Source: Lentiprolixibacter aurantiacus (GTDB lineage: Bacteria > Bacteroidota > Bacteroidia > Flavobacteriales > Flavobacteriaceae). Taken from it: a stretch of 64,000 nt of DNA. The number at the start of each line of letters is the position of its first letter. The stretch's first letter is position 1. The notes under the pieces are model-generated. The model ran no database searches, was not told where the DNA came from, and worked only from the letters and a program-made list of their open reading frames with translations. The stretch spans positions 1,116,001 to 1,180,000 of the forward strand of contig NZ_JAPFQP010000001.1 in assembly GCF_026241225.1 (NCBI RefSeq). Reading direction: 5' to 3'. Positions 25,374-34,999 of the stretch are shown here, piece by piece. A program made the position numbers and the translations under genes.

Positions 25374-26669
25374 CTAGTTTTTCGGTCTGGAAAGTAAATG
25401 CTGTAGGTAATGGATGATCTTAGTGGTGGCACCGAGGTTGCGGTTTATATAATCAGAATTGATGCGACCAGTGTTGTTTCTCAGCTCCTCATTTTCCAGC
25501 AGTTCATCCAGCTTTTGGTTGAGTTCTTTGGCGCTGTTTACCGAAAAAACGCCCTCAAGGGACACCAGTTCTTCTGCCTCCCGAAAGCCCTCATACTGTG
25601 GTCCGATTAATACGGGGATACCGTAAACTGCGGGTTCCAGTGTGTTGTGCAGTCCGGTGGCAAAACCTCCCCCAACATAGGCTACCTGTCCAAATTGATA
25701 GATCCGGGTCAACAGGCCTATGGCATCTACAATGAGTACAGAAAAATCTGTTTCCCCTGAGGTTTTCAGTTCGGAAAAAGTAGTAACCGGTTTCTGAATA
25801 CTTCTTTGCAGATTTTGAATATGCTCCTTTTTAATATCATGGGGAACGAGGATGAATTTAACTGGCTTGTCTGTCTGGTTGATGTAAGGAACCAGTAACT
25901 TTTCGTCCTCTGGCCAGGTACTTCCGGCAACGATACATCTGTTTTTATTTACAAAGGATGCAATCCGGGGTAGTATGTCTTTCTGCTGCAGGATCTCAGC
26001 AACCCGATCAAAACGGGTGTCCCCACTAACGGTAGAATTTTGGATGCCTACCTCTTTAAGCAGGTTGGCAGACTTTATATCCTGAACAAAATAATGCCGG
26101 AATTGTTTCAGTGCTCGCAGCATAAATGCCCCGTATGGCCTGAAATAGATTTGTTTTTTGTTGAAAATGGCGGAAATGAGGATTACCGGTATATTCCTCC
26201 TGCTAAGCTCCCTTAAATAGTTGGGCCATACTTCATACTTGATGAAAATGGCAACCTCAGGTTTTACCAGGTCAAGGAAACGCCTGCTGTTAGACCGGGT
26301 ATCTAAGGGCAGGTAAGTAACCAAATCCGCATCTGGGGAATTTTTCTTGACTTCATAACCGGAGGGTGAGAAAAAGGTAATCAATATCTGATGGTGGGGA
26401 TACCGGGTCCTTAGTTCTTTTACCACAGGTAATCCCTGCTCGTATTCTCCCAGGGAAGCAGCATGAACCCAGATCCGGGGTGCATTGCTTTCTAAATGCA
26501 TTTCAAGGGAGGAAAACACTGCACGTCTTCCCTTATAGAAAAGCCTGAGTTTTCTGTTGAAAAAACTAGCTGGAACCAAGAAAATCCCAACCAGGGATAC
26601 CAGGAAGTTATAGAGAATATACAAGCCCGAGTGTTTCGCGCTAAAATACACCACTTTTTCCCAATACAT
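25374..26669 (-). CDS. waaA: 3-deoxy-D-manno-octulosonic acid (KDO) transferase
   Basis: A 431-residue, membrane-associated GT30 glycosyltransferase that adds KDO to lipid A precursor. Motifs: IWVHAASLGEYEQGLPVV (catalytic Glu region), FFSPSGYEV, YLPLDT, KYEVWPNYL, the later VAGSTWPEDE and GGGFATGLHNTLEPAVYGIPVLIGPQYEGF. The first 15 residues before LYILYNFLV are unusual; a TTG within the frame (codon 16) could be the true start. Divergent from the DegT gene, 48 bp apart. Confidence 0.93.
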   Translation of the reverse strand: MYWEKVVYFSAKHSGLYILYNFLVSLVGIFLVPASFFNRKLRLFYKGRRAVFSSLEMHLESNAPRIWVHAASLGEYEQGLPVVKELRTRYPHHQILITFFSPSGYEVKKNSPDADLVTYLPLDTRSNSRRFLDLVKPEVAIFIKYEVWPNYLRELSRRNIPVILISAIFNKKQIYFRPYGAFMLRALKQFRHYFVQDIKSANLLKEVGIQNSTVSGDTRFDRVAEILQQKDILPRIASFVNKNRCIVAGSTWPEDEKLLVPYINQTDKPVKFILVPHDIKKEHIQNLQRSIQKPVTTFSELKTSGETDFSVLIVDAIGLLTRIYQFGQVAYVGGGFATGLHNTLEPAVYGIPVLIGPQYEGFREAEELVSLEGVFSVNSAKELNQKLDELLENEELRNNTGRINSDYINRNLGATTKIIHYLQHLLSRPKN

Positions 26670-26683
26670 CGATCCCGCTTCCT

Positions 26684-26691
26684 TAATTTTG
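26684..26691 (+). promoter_or_regulatory. Promoter -7 box (TAATTTTG) of the DegT gene
   Basis: Exact TAnnTTTG match 26 bp before the ATG at 26718; -33 element unclear. Confidence 0.4.
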
Positions 26692-26717
26692 TAATATTGT
26701 AATTACAAACTCCATCT

Positions 26718-27872
26718 ATGAAAAAGATACAGATGGTTGACCTGATTGGCCAGTACCAGGGCATAAAGGATGAGGTCAACGAATCCATAAACCAGATCCT
26801 CGATTCAGCTGCTTTTATCAATGGACCCAAGGTGCACGAATTCCAGGCTGCACTGGAGGCCTATCTGGGGGTAAAACATGTAATTCCCTGTGCCAACGGT
26901 ACAGATGCCCTTCAGATTGCTATGATGGGTCTGGGCCTCAAACCGGGAGATGAGGTAATTACTGCCGATTTCACCTTTGCAGCAACGGTGGAAGTGATTG
27001 GCTTATTGCAACTTACCCCGGTATTGGTTGATGTGGATCCATATACCTTTAATATTGATCCTATTGCTATTGAAAAGGCCATTACACCAAAAACCAAAGC
27101 TATTGTTCCGGTACACCTCTTTGGTCAATGTGCAGATATGGATGCGATCATGGAGATTGCAGAAAAGCACAATCTGTATGTAATTGAGGACAATGCCCAG
27201 GCCATTGGGGCCGATCACCAGTTTAGGGACGGCAGCAAGAAAAAAGCAGGCAACATCGGCCATGTAGGTGCAACTTCTTTCTTCCCTTCAAAAAACCTGG
27301 GGTGCTACGGGGATGGAGGAGCTATTTTTACCAATGATGACGACCTTGCCCATATCATCAGGGGTATCGTAAACCACGGAATGTATGAGCGTTACCACCA
27401 CGACGTAATAGGGGTGAACTCCAGACTGGATTCTATACAGGCAGCAGTCTTAAACGCCAAGCTTCCTCATCTGGATACTTATTGTAGCCAGCGCAGGGAA
27501 GCAGCCAGGAAATATTCCAGGGCATTTGCAGGTCAGGAACATATCGTTGTGCCGAAAACAGTAAGGGGTTGCGAGGGTATTTGCGATACCTGCGATTGCC
27601 ATGTTTTTCACCAGTATACACTTAGAATTACCAATGGGAAACGCGATAAAGTAGCAGAGCACCTGAAACAAAAAGGAATACCTTTTGGGATATACTATCC
27701 AATTCCCCTGCACAGGCAAAAAGCGTATGAAGATACCCGATATAATGAAGCAGATTTCCCGGTAACCAATCTGCTGGTTACTGAAGTGATTTCCCTTCCA
27801 ATGCATACGGAACTGGACGACGAGCAGATTTCCTTTATCACCAGTGCAATAATTGAAGCGGTTAATGGTTAA
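26718..27872 (+). CDS. DegT/DnrJ/EryC1/StrS-family aminotransferase
   Basis: A 384-residue PLP enzyme of the sugar aminotransferase family that acts on nucleotide-linked keto-sugars for surface polysaccharides. Cofactor region: ANGTDALQIAMMGLGLKPGDEV, EDNAQAIGADH and SFFPSKNLGCYGDGGA, whose Lys forms the Schiff base. Towards the C-terminus is a cysteine cluster, C-x3-C-x2-C-x-C (27570-27600), just before the conserved VFHQYTLRI. Next to galE (26-bp gap), consistent with a role in nucleotide-sugar supply. Confidence 0.9.
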   Translation: MKKIQMVDLIGQYQGIKDEVNESINQILDSAAFINGPKVHEFQAALEAYLGVKHVIPCANGTDALQIAMMGLGLKPGDEVITADFTFAATVEVIGLLQLTPVLVDVDPYTFNIDPIAIEKAITPKTKAIVPVHLFGQCADMDAIMEIAEKHNLYVIEDNAQAIGADHQFRDGSKKKAGNIGHVGATSFFPSKNLGCYGDGGAIFTNDDDLAHIIRGIVNHGMYERYHHDVIGVNSRLDSIQAAVLNAKLPHLDTYCSQRREAARKYSRAFAGQEHIVVPKTVRGCEGICDTCDCHVFHQYTLRITNGKRDKVAEHLKQKGIPFGIYYPIPLHRQKAYEDTRYNEADFPVTNLLVTEVISLPMHTELDDEQISFITSAIIEAVNG

Positions 27873-27898
27873 TTATCCTGGATAATATCAGTTATTAA

Positions 27899-28918
27899 AT
27901 GAAAATACTAGTAACCGGAGGCCTTGGTTTTATAGGCTCGCATACGGTAGTTGAATTACAGGCAGAGGGGTTTGAAGTGGTCATTATAGACGACTGCTCT
28001 AACGCTTCAGAAAATGTACTGGACGGGATATCCGCCATTAGTGGCGTCCGTCCTCTTTTTGAAAAACTGGACCTCAGGATAAAGCATGATGTCCTAGGGT
28101 TTTTTGAAAGACACCCTGATCTGGGAGGGGTTATACATTTCGCAGCTTCCAAGGCGGTGGGCGAAAGTGTTGAGAAACCCCTTTTGTATTATGAGAATAA
28201 CCTGAACACACTGGTTTACCTTCTTCAATGTCTGGGCAGTAAGGAACAAGCTCCCTTCATATTCAGTTCGTCCTGTACGGTCTACGGACAGGCAGATAAA
28301 ATGCCAATTACTGAAGACGCACCTGTTAAACCGGCCGAATCCCCATACGGGAATACCAAGCAAATAGGGGAAGAGATCCTCCGGGATAGCTGCAGGGTAA
28401 TACCACAATTGAAGGTAGTGGCCCTGCGCTATTTCAATCCCATTGGAGCGCATCCCTCTGCAGATATTGGGGAGCTGCCAATTGGCGTGCCCCAGAACCT
28501 GGTGCCTTTCATCACACAAACAGCAGCCGGACTTCGCGAAAAACTTTCGGTTTTTGGGAATGATTACCCTACTCCGGACGGTACCTGTATACGGGATTAT
28601 ATTCATGTAGTAGACCTTGCAAAGGCCCACGTGGTAGCCCTTCAGCGCATTCTCAATGGAAAGCAGAAGGAGAATTACGAAGTGTTCAATATTGGAACAG
28701 GCAAAGGCAGTTCGGTGCTGGAAGTGATCAAAAGTTTTGAACGGGTTTCAGGACGTTCCCTGAATTACGTCATCGCTGATAGGCGTCCAGGCGATATCAT
28801 CAGTGCTTATGCGGATACCACCAGGGCCAATGAAGAATTGGGCTGGAAGGCAATCTCTACCCTGGATGATGCCATGAAATCGGCCTGGGACTGGGAACGG
28901 AAGATCCGCAATATCTAG
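27899..28918 (+). CDS. galE: UDP-glucose 4-epimerase
   Basis: A 339-residue extended short-chain dehydrogenase with NAD-binding TGGLGFIGSHTVVEL at the start, HFAASKAVGESV, SSSCTVYG and the catalytic YGNTK (Tyr-x3-Lys). The RYFNPIGAHPS and GTCIRDYIHVVDLA motifs are specific to GalE, which interconverts UDP-glucose and UDP-galactose. Confidence 0.94.
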   Translation: MKILVTGGLGFIGSHTVVELQAEGFEVVIIDDCSNASENVLDGISAISGVRPLFEKLDLRIKHDVLGFFERHPDLGGVIHFAASKAVGESVEKPLLYYENNLNTLVYLLQCLGSKEQAPFIFSSSCTVYGQADKMPITEDAPVKPAESPYGNTKQIGEEILRDSCRVIPQLKVVALRYFNPIGAHPSADIGELPIGVPQNLVPFITQTAAGLREKLSVFGNDYPTPDGTCIRDYIHVVDLAKAHVVALQRILNGKQKENYEVFNIGTGKGSSVLEVIKSFERVSGRSLNYVIADRRPGDIISAYADTTRANEELGWKAISTLDDAMKSAWDWERKIRNI

Positions 28919-28938
28919 AGCCATTATTCCCGGGTTTT

Positions 28939-29313
28939 ATGACAAACTCCAAAGACAAGCTCCCGGAATTTGAGAACAGCCTTAGCCTTTTGCAGGGTGC
29001 CTCTGCAAAGGCGCTTTATAAAGCACTGATCAATCAATTGTCCAGGGATTTTGGAAGGGCCAATATCCTGGCGTCTTTTCATGAGGAAATGACCCCTGAA
29101 GAACTGTTGGCAGCCCTTAAGGAAAAACTCTACGTGCTGCTACTTGAGCACTTCGATGATTACCTGAATCTGATGTACCTCATAGATGTGCCCGAAAGCG
29201 CATTGAAGGATCTTAAACTTACGGATGCAGTGGAGGTTGCCGGACAACTTTCTTTCCTAATTCTGAGGAGGGAATGGCAAAAAGTATGGCTTAAAGCCCA
29301 TTACCGCTCCTGA
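28939..29313 (+). CDS. Hypothetical helical protein
   Basis: A 124-residue soluble, probably all-helical protein (ENSLSLLQGASAKALYKALI, LAALKEKLYVLLLEHFDDYL). I do not recognise the family. No signal, membrane segment or cysteine. 20 bp after galE and 95 bp before sucA, which has its own -7 box, so it is probably the last gene of the aminotransferase-galE transcript. Confidence 0.65.
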   Translation: MTNSKDKLPEFENSLSLLQGASAKALYKALINQLSRDFGRANILASFHEEMTPEELLAALKEKLYVLLLEHFDDYLNLMYLIDVPESALKDLKLTDAVEVAGQLSFLILRREWQKVWLKAHYRS

Positions 29314-29375
29314 AACTGTTGATTTTGTGTCCTTGTGCCTCATGAGGTAACTATTTATTGTTGTATTTTTGACAT

Positions 29376-29383
29376 TAATTTTG
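29376..29383 (+). promoter_or_regulatory. Promoter -7 box (TAATTTTG) of sucA
   Basis: Exact TAnnTTTG match ending 25 bp before the sucA ATG; TTG at 29358-29360 is a possible -33 element, 15 nt away. Confidence 0.45.
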
Positions 29384-29408
29384 AATCTACGAAAGCAGCC
29401 CTTTTGCT

Positions 29409-32228
29409 ATGGACAAATATTCCTTTCTGAATACGGCCCACACTTCTTTTTTTGCACAGCTATATGACCAATATCTGATTAATCCGGATAGTGTAGAACC
29501 CAGCTGGAGGGCATTTTTCCAGGGATTCGACTTCGGTATGGAAAGTGCGTTGGACGAGGCTGGCATTGCACCTGCTGAAACCACGGTAACCCTGCCTACC
29601 GGAGAGCAGATAGAAGTTCCGGAATCCTTTCATAAGGAGTTCCAGGTAGTTCGTTTGATTGATGGCTACCGAAGCAGGGGACACCTGTTTACCAAGACCA
29701 ATCCGGTTAGGGAACGAAGAAAATATTCCCCTACACTTGCCATAGAAAATTTTGGTCTGTCAGAGGCAGACCTCGACACTGTTTTCAATGCCGGTGAGAT
29801 TATTAATATCGGAGCCGCCAGTTTACGTGATATCATCCTGCACCTGCAAAAAATTTATTGCGATGCCATTGGTGTAGAATACATGTACATTCGCCATCCG
29901 GAGCATGTACAGTGGATCCAGAGCCGACTAAACGTAAACAGCAACCAGCCGGACTTCACGGTTAATCAGAAAAAGCACATCCTCAGAAAACTCAATCAGG
30001 CTGTGTCCTTTGAATCCTTCCTGCACACCAAATATGTGGGGCAGAAGCGATTTTCTCTTGAAGGGAACGAATCCCTAATTCCCGGACTGGATGCAATTGT
30101 AGAGCGCGCAGCGGATATGGGGGTGAAACAGTTTGTAATGGGGATGGCCCACCGCGGTCGACTGAATGTGCTTACCAACATTTTCGGAAAATCTGCCAAG
30201 GATATATTTAGTGAATTCGATGGCAAGGACTACGAACAGGAAATCTTTGACGGGGATGTAAAATATCACCTGGGGTGGACTTCCGTGCGTAATACCGATA
30301 ACGGGAACAAGATCAACATGAATATTGCTCCGAACCCATCTCACCTGGAAACAGTGGGAGCTGTGGTTGAAGGTATTACCCGTGCCAAGCAGGACATGCA
30401 TTATCCGGATGATTTTTCCAAAGTGCTGCCAATCGTTGTGCATGGTGACGCTGCCATTGCCGGACAGGGCATTGCCTATGAAGTGGTCCAAATGGCCTTG
30501 CTGGAAGGGTACCGTACCAATGGCACCATTCACATTGTGGTAAACAACCAGATCGGTTTTACAACCAACTACCTGGACGGACGATCATCTACCTATTGCA
30601 CGGATGTGGGTAAGGTAACACTAAGCCCGGTGCTTCACGTTAACGCAGATGATGTGGAAGCTGTGGTGCACGCCTCCCTTTTTGCCCTGGAATACCGCAT
30701 GCGATTTAAGCGCGATGTATTCCTGGACCTTTTGGGGTACAGAAAGTACGGGCATAACGAAGGTGATGAGCCCAGGTTTACCCAGCCAAAACTCTACAAA
30801 ATAATCGCAAAACACCCCAATCCCAGGGATATCTACGCCCAGAAGCTAATTGCAGAAGGTATTATTGATGAGAACTATGTGAAGTCGCTGGAAAAGCAAT
30901 TCAAAGACAGCCTTGAAGAGGAGCTGGAAGATTCCAGGAAAGAAGATAAAACCGTAATAACTCCCTTCATGGAAGATGAATGGAGTGGTTACAGGAGGGT
31001 AAGGGAATGGGAAATGATGGATGATGTGGATACCTCTTTTGACAGGGAACATTTGTCGGCCATTGCCCGTGCCATTACTGAATTGCCCGAAGGCAAAAAA
31101 TTCCTCCGCAAGGTTGAAAGGCTGGTTAGTGACAGGAGGAAGATGTTCTTTGAAACCGACAAGCTGGACTGGGCCATGGGAGAATTACTCGCCTATGGAA
31201 CTCTTCTGGAAGAGGGTTATAGCGTTCGTATGTCGGGACAAGACGTGGAACGTGGAACGTTTTCACACCGCCATGCGGTAATGAAGGTAGAGGAAAGTGA
31301 AGAGGAAGTTATGTTGCTGAATCATATTTCGGAAAAGCAGGGCAGGTTCCAGATCTACAATTCACTGCTTTCGGAATACGGGGTTGTTGGCTTTGATTAT
31401 GGTTATGCCATGGCAAGCCCCAATACACTTACGATCTGGGAAGCCCAGTTCGGGGATTTTAGCAACGGGGCCCAAATTATGATAGATCAGTACATATCCG
31501 CAGCCGAAGACAAGTGGAAACTTCAGAACGGCCTGGTAATGTTGCTGCCCCATGGTTATGAAGGACAGGGAGCAGAACACTCCTCTGCCCGAATGGAGCG
31601 TTATCTGCAGTTATGTGCCAGGGATAATATGTATGTAGCCGATTGTACCACCCCGGCCAATATGTTCCATCTGCTGCGAAGACAGATGAAAGCCAGTTTC
31701 AGGAAACCCCTTATCGTGTTTACCCCTAAGAGCTTGTTGCGCCATCCCCGGGCCGTTTCCTCCGTAGATGAGTTTGTCAATGGCACCTTTCAAAAGGTAA
31801 TTGATGATGCCACTGCCGACCCTGAAAAGATAAAATCCCTGGTATTCTGTACTGGGAAGTTTTATTACGATTTACTGGCTGTTAAGGAAGAAACCGGGCG
31901 TGATGATGTTGCACTGGTTAGATTGGAGCTACTCTTCCCGCTGCCTGATGAAGACATCAGGAGGTTGCTGAAAAAATACAACAAGGCCGATGATTGGGTA
32001 TGGGCCCAGGAGGAGCCGCGTAATATGGGTGCCTGGACGCACTTCTTCACCCACCTTGATGAAGCCCGGAATTTCCGCGTGGCCTCCAGAAGGTTCTATG
32101 CTTCACCGGCTGCTGGTAGTGCAGTAAGGTCAAGAATGAGGCACCAGCAGGTAATTGACTATGTATTCGATAAGAGCAAAGATAATATGACGCGTAAGGT
32201 CACTCAGAGTGAATACGGGAAGAAGTGA
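29409..32228 (+). CDS. sucA: 2-oxoglutarate dehydrogenase E1 component
   Basis: A 939-residue thiamine-diphosphate enzyme that decarboxylates 2-oxoglutarate and transfers succinyl to the E2 lipoyl arm. Visible: the E2-binding N-terminal start (FLNTAHTSFFAQLYDQYLIN), MAHRGRLNVLTN, PNPSHLETVGAV, HGDAAIAGQGIAYE (ThDP/Mg site), FSHRHAV and LPHGYEGQGAEHSSAR. Full length for the family. E2 lies 1 kb downstream with an M23 peptidase gene between. Confidence 0.95.
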   Translation: MDKYSFLNTAHTSFFAQLYDQYLINPDSVEPSWRAFFQGFDFGMESALDEAGIAPAETTVTLPTGEQIEVPESFHKEFQVVRLIDGYRSRGHLFTKTNPVRERRKYSPTLAIENFGLSEADLDTVFNAGEIINIGAASLRDIILHLQKIYCDAIGVEYMYIRHPEHVQWIQSRLNVNSNQPDFTVNQKKHILRKLNQAVSFESFLHTKYVGQKRFSLEGNESLIPGLDAIVERAADMGVKQFVMGMAHRGRLNVLTNIFGKSAKDIFSEFDGKDYEQEIFDGDVKYHLGWTSVRNTDNGNKINMNIAPNPSHLETVGAVVEGITRAKQDMHYPDDFSKVLPIVVHGDAAIAGQGIAYEVVQMALLEGYRTNGTIHIVVNNQIGFTTNYLDGRSSTYCTDVGKVTLSPVLHVNADDVEAVVHASLFALEYRMRFKRDVFLDLLGYRKYGHNEGDEPRFTQPKLYKIIAKHPNPRDIYAQKLIAEGIIDENYVKSLEKQFKDSLEEELEDSRKEDKTVITPFMEDEWSGYRRVREWEMMDDVDTSFDREHLSAIARAITELPEGKKFLRKVERLVSDRRKMFFETDKLDWAMGELLAYGTLLEEGYSVRMSGQDVERGTFSHRHAVMKVEESEEEVMLLNHISEKQGRFQIYNSLLSEYGVVGFDYGYAMASPNTLTIWEAQFGDFSNGAQIMIDQYISAAEDKWKLQNGLVMLLPHGYEGQGAEHSSARMERYLQLCARDNMYVADCTTPANMFHLLRRQMKASFRKPLIVFTPKSLLRHPRAVSSVDEFVNGTFQKVIDDATADPEKIKSLVFCTGKFYYDLLAVKEETGRDDVALVRLELLFPLPDEDIRRLLKKYNKADDWVWAQEEPRNMGAWTHFFTHLDEARNFRVASRRFYASPAAGSAVRSRMRHQQVIDYVFDKSKDNMTRKVTQSEYGKK

Positions 32229-33190
32229 GGCATTTTTTGTTCATATTGATGTTGTTGGGATGTTTCCGCCTTTGTGCACAGGAAGAACTGCCAAATTATG
32301 CGCGAATGGCTCAGGTATTTTCTGATATGTACAACAGTACCAATTACGATGGCATCTATGAGCTTTATGATACAGGGATGAAAAAGGCGTTCACGCTTAT
32401 GGAGACCCGGAATTTTTTCAGGGAAAATGTGAACCGCCTAACCGGGGATATCAAAACAATGGGCTTTGTAGGCTTTCGCGATGGTGCACACGTTTATCGG
32501 GTGGAATTTGACCGTTCTGTTGCTGATTTGGTGCTTTCCCTCAACGGGCAAAACCAGATTAACGGCTTGTTTCTATCGCCGCCAAAACCCCTGAGAACAC
32601 CTGTTATTGAACGCAATTCCACTCCTGTGATACTCCCCTTCGAAGAGGAGTGGTTTGTGTACTGGGGAGGTACAACCGAAGCCCAGAACTATCATGTAAG
32701 GGAAATGAGCCAGCAATACGCTTATGATTTGCTCATGGTGAAGGATGGCTCCTCTTTTGACGGAGATCCAAAAGAAAATGAAAGCTATTTTGCTTTTGGA
32801 AAAAACATTATTGCCCCCTGCAATGCACGGGTAGTACAGGTAATAGATGGGGTGCCTGATAACATCCCTGGAGAAGTGAACCCGAGGGACCTAACGGGAA
32901 ATACCCTAGTTTTGCAAACTGACCTCGGGGAATTTATCCTGTTTGCCCACCTGCAGGAAGGTTCGATAATAGTGGAAGAAGGTCAGGAAGTGGTACAGGG
33001 TGAACTTATGGCAAAATGTGGCAATTCGGGCAATTCAACCGAACCTCATTTGCACCTGAGTTTGCAGAATACTCTGGAAATGAATGATGCGATAGGAGGC
33101 AAGCTTTTTTTTGAACGCATACTGGTAGACGGGCAGTTGCAGGTAGATTACCTGCCGGTCAAGGAACAGTTTGTAAAAAACACGAATTAA
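32225..33190 (+). CDS. Secreted M23-family (lysostaphin-like) peptidase
   Basis: A 321-residue exported protein. GTG start overlapping the sucA stop (GTGA); signal peptide ends near LCAQEE. The first 130 residues resemble a DUF3887-type NTF2-like domain (YARMAQVFSDMYNSTNYDGI). The C-terminal part is an M23 fold: NTLVLQTDLGEFILFAHLQ, then GNSGNSTEPHLHLSL with the HxH zinc ligands. The usual first ligand motif HxxxD reads QYAYD, so zinc binding needs checking. Position inside the sucA-sucB unit is notable. Confidence 0.85.
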   Translation: MRHFLFILMLLGCFRLCAQEELPNYARMAQVFSDMYNSTNYDGIYELYDTGMKKAFTLMETRNFFRENVNRLTGDIKTMGFVGFRDGAHVYRVEFDRSVADLVLSLNGQNQINGLFLSPPKPLRTPVIERNSTPVILPFEEEWFVYWGGTTEAQNYHVREMSQQYAYDLLMVKDGSSFDGDPKENESYFAFGKNIIAPCNARVVQVIDGVPDNIPGEVNPRDLTGNTLVLQTDLGEFILFAHLQEGSIIVEEGQEVVQGELMAKCGNSGNSTEPHLHLSLQNTLEMNDAIGGKLFFERILVDGQLQVDYLPVKEQFVKNTN

Positions 33191-33216
33191 TTTAATTATT
33201 GATAAAAGGATAACTC

Positions 33217-34452
33217 ATGATCTTAGAAATGAAGGTTCCCTCTCCAGGGGAATCTATAACTGAAGTGGAAATAGCCGAATGGTTGGTGAGTGATGGCGAT
33301 TATGTAGAAAAGGACCAGGCTATTGCTGAAGTGGATTCGGACAAGGCTACTCTTGAACTTCCCGCTGAGGAAAGCGGTATTATTACCCTGAAGGCAGAGG
33401 AGGGCGATGCAGTTGCAGTGGGGCAGGTAGTATGCTTGATTGATACCAGTGCAAAAAAGCCGGAAGGTGCTGCAGTCCAAGACGCTAATGGAGAAGCTAA
33501 AGTGGAAGAAACGCCAAAGGCGGCAGAACCGGAAAAAACCACTTCTTCAGCAGAGTCAGAAACGGCTTCTACCTATGCTACGGGAACGGCTTCTCCGGCC
33601 GCTAGGAAGATCCTTGACGAGAAAGGTATTGACCCGGCTACGGTAAAGGGCACAGGCAAGGATGGCAGGATCATCAAGGAGGATGCAGTGAAAGCCGTTC
33701 CGGCTATGGGAACACCCACTGGGGGAAGCAGGGGCGAAAGCCGGACAAAACTTTCCATGCTCCGCAGGAAGGTCGCAGAAAGGCTGGTGTCTGCCAAGAA
33801 TGAGACTGCTATGCTTACTACCTTCAACGAGGTAGACATGTCTGCAATATTCGAGCTTAGAAAGGAATACAAAGAAATATTTAAGGAACAGCATGGGGTA
33901 AGCCTTGGTTTCATGTCATTTTTTACCAAAGCTGTTATCCGTGCCCTGCAATTATTCCCGGCCGTGAATTCAATGATAGACGGCAAGGAAATGATCACCT
34001 ACGATTTCTGTGATATAAGCATAGCCGTTTCCGGTCCGAAAGGATTGATGGTGCCCGTTATACGAAACGCTGAGAACCTTACTTTCCGCGGTATTGAAGC
34101 CGAAGTGAAAAGGCTTGCGATACGGGCGCGTGATGGACAAATTACCGTGGATGAGATGACAGGGGGAACCTTTACTATCTCTAACGGAGGGGTATTCGGT
34201 TCTATGCTTTCCACCCCCATCATCAACCCCCCTCAGAGTGGTATACTCGGAATGCATAACATTGTAGAGCGGCCTGTGGTGAAAAATGGGGCTGTAGCCA
34301 TAGCTCCCATAATGTATGTGGCCCTTTCCTATGATCACCGCATTATTGACGGGCGTGAATCTGTTGGCTTCCTGGTTGCGGTTAGGGAAGCACTGGAAAA
34401 TCCAGTGGAAATCCTGATGGAAGGGAACGTGAAAAAGGCACTGGAACTTTAG
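33217..34452 (+). CDS. sucB: Dihydrolipoyl succinyltransferase, 2-oxoglutarate dehydrogenase E2
   Basis: A 411-residue E2 core: lipoyl domain at 1-75 with the lipoylated Lys43 in EVDSDKATLELPA, an Ala/Glu/Thr linker, the peripheral subunit-binding domain near 125-160 (ASPAARKILDEKGIDPATVK) and a catalytic domain ending in SYDHRIIDGRESVGFL with the active-site His and Asp. Succinyl specificity follows from the neighbouring sucA. Confidence 0.95.
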   Translation: MILEMKVPSPGESITEVEIAEWLVSDGDYVEKDQAIAEVDSDKATLELPAEESGIITLKAEEGDAVAVGQVVCLIDTSAKKPEGAAVQDANGEAKVEETPKAAEPEKTTSSAESETASTYATGTASPAARKILDEKGIDPATVKGTGKDGRIIKEDAVKAVPAMGTPTGGSRGESRTKLSMLRRKVAERLVSAKNETAMLTTFNEVDMSAIFELRKEYKEIFKEQHGVSLGFMSFFTKAVIRALQLFPAVNSMIDGKEMITYDFCDISIAVSGPKGLMVPVIRNAENLTFRGIEAEVKRLAIRARDGQITVDEMTGGTFTISNGGVFGSMLSTPIINPPQSGILGMHNIVERPVVKNGAVAIAPIMYVALSYDHRIIDGRESVGFLVAVREALENPVEILMEGNVKKALEL

Positions 34453-34465
34453 GAGAAGGATTAAA

Positions 34466-34516
34466 AGAAATGGAATGTGTCCTCTGAGATTATGTTTTGG
34501 AGGACATTTCTTTTTT
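34466..34516 (+). terminator. Terminator of sucB overlapping the convergent gene
   Basis: TGTCCTC (34478-34484) pairs with GAGGACA (34500-34506), extended by AGAAA/TTTCT, followed by six T. The distal arm lies inside the last codons of the retropepsin gene on the other strand. Confidence 0.6.
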
Positions 34517-34960
34517 GGGGTTTAACCTGAGATACAGGCACTTTTTATCATAATCAATAACAGCCTTTGCCTTTTTCAGGACGTCTGCCCCTATGATGCC
34601 ATCAACCGGCAGGGCCTCATGGGCTACCAGGGCTTCATTCACGTGGACCAGGTCAAAGAGCACCAGTTTGAGTTTGTTTTTTGTCCAGGCACCGATCTCC
34701 AGCTTGTTCTTTGAAGAAATCAGTGTGGCCATATCAGTAGCTCCGGCACCTGCAGCCTTTACTTCGGACTCTTTTGTGGTGAGCTTAAAGTAATCTATTT
34801 TATCGAAACTTACACAGGTATTGGATGCACCCGTGTCAACAATGAAACGCCCGGGTTGCCCGTTGATTTTGGCCCTCAATTCAAAATGGTTTGTGGCAGT
34901 ATATACCAGGGGAATTCTGACGTAGTTTTTCTTTTCCAGAAACTTCCTGAGACTGGCCAT
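34490..34960 (-). CDS. Retropepsin-like aspartic protease
   Basis: A 156-residue, single-domain clan AA aspartic protease. The active-site loop is FIVDTGASNTCVSF (Asp-Thr-Gly) and the second conserved piece is GIIGADVLKKAKAVIDY, as in other retropepsin-like bacterial proteins that must dimerise to be active. No signal peptide, so cytosolic. Natural target unknown. Confidence 0.88.
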   Translation of the reverse strand: MASLRKFLEKKNYVRIPLVYTATNHFELRAKINGQPGRFIVDTGASNTCVSFDKIDYFKLTTKESEVKAAGAGATDMATLISSKNKLEIGAWTKNKLKLVLFDLVHVNEALVAHEALPVDGIIGADVLKKAKAVIDYDKKCLYLRLNPKKEMSSKT

Positions 34961-34999
34961 AATCGGTTATTTTGACAAAGATAATCCTATTTTTGTTCC

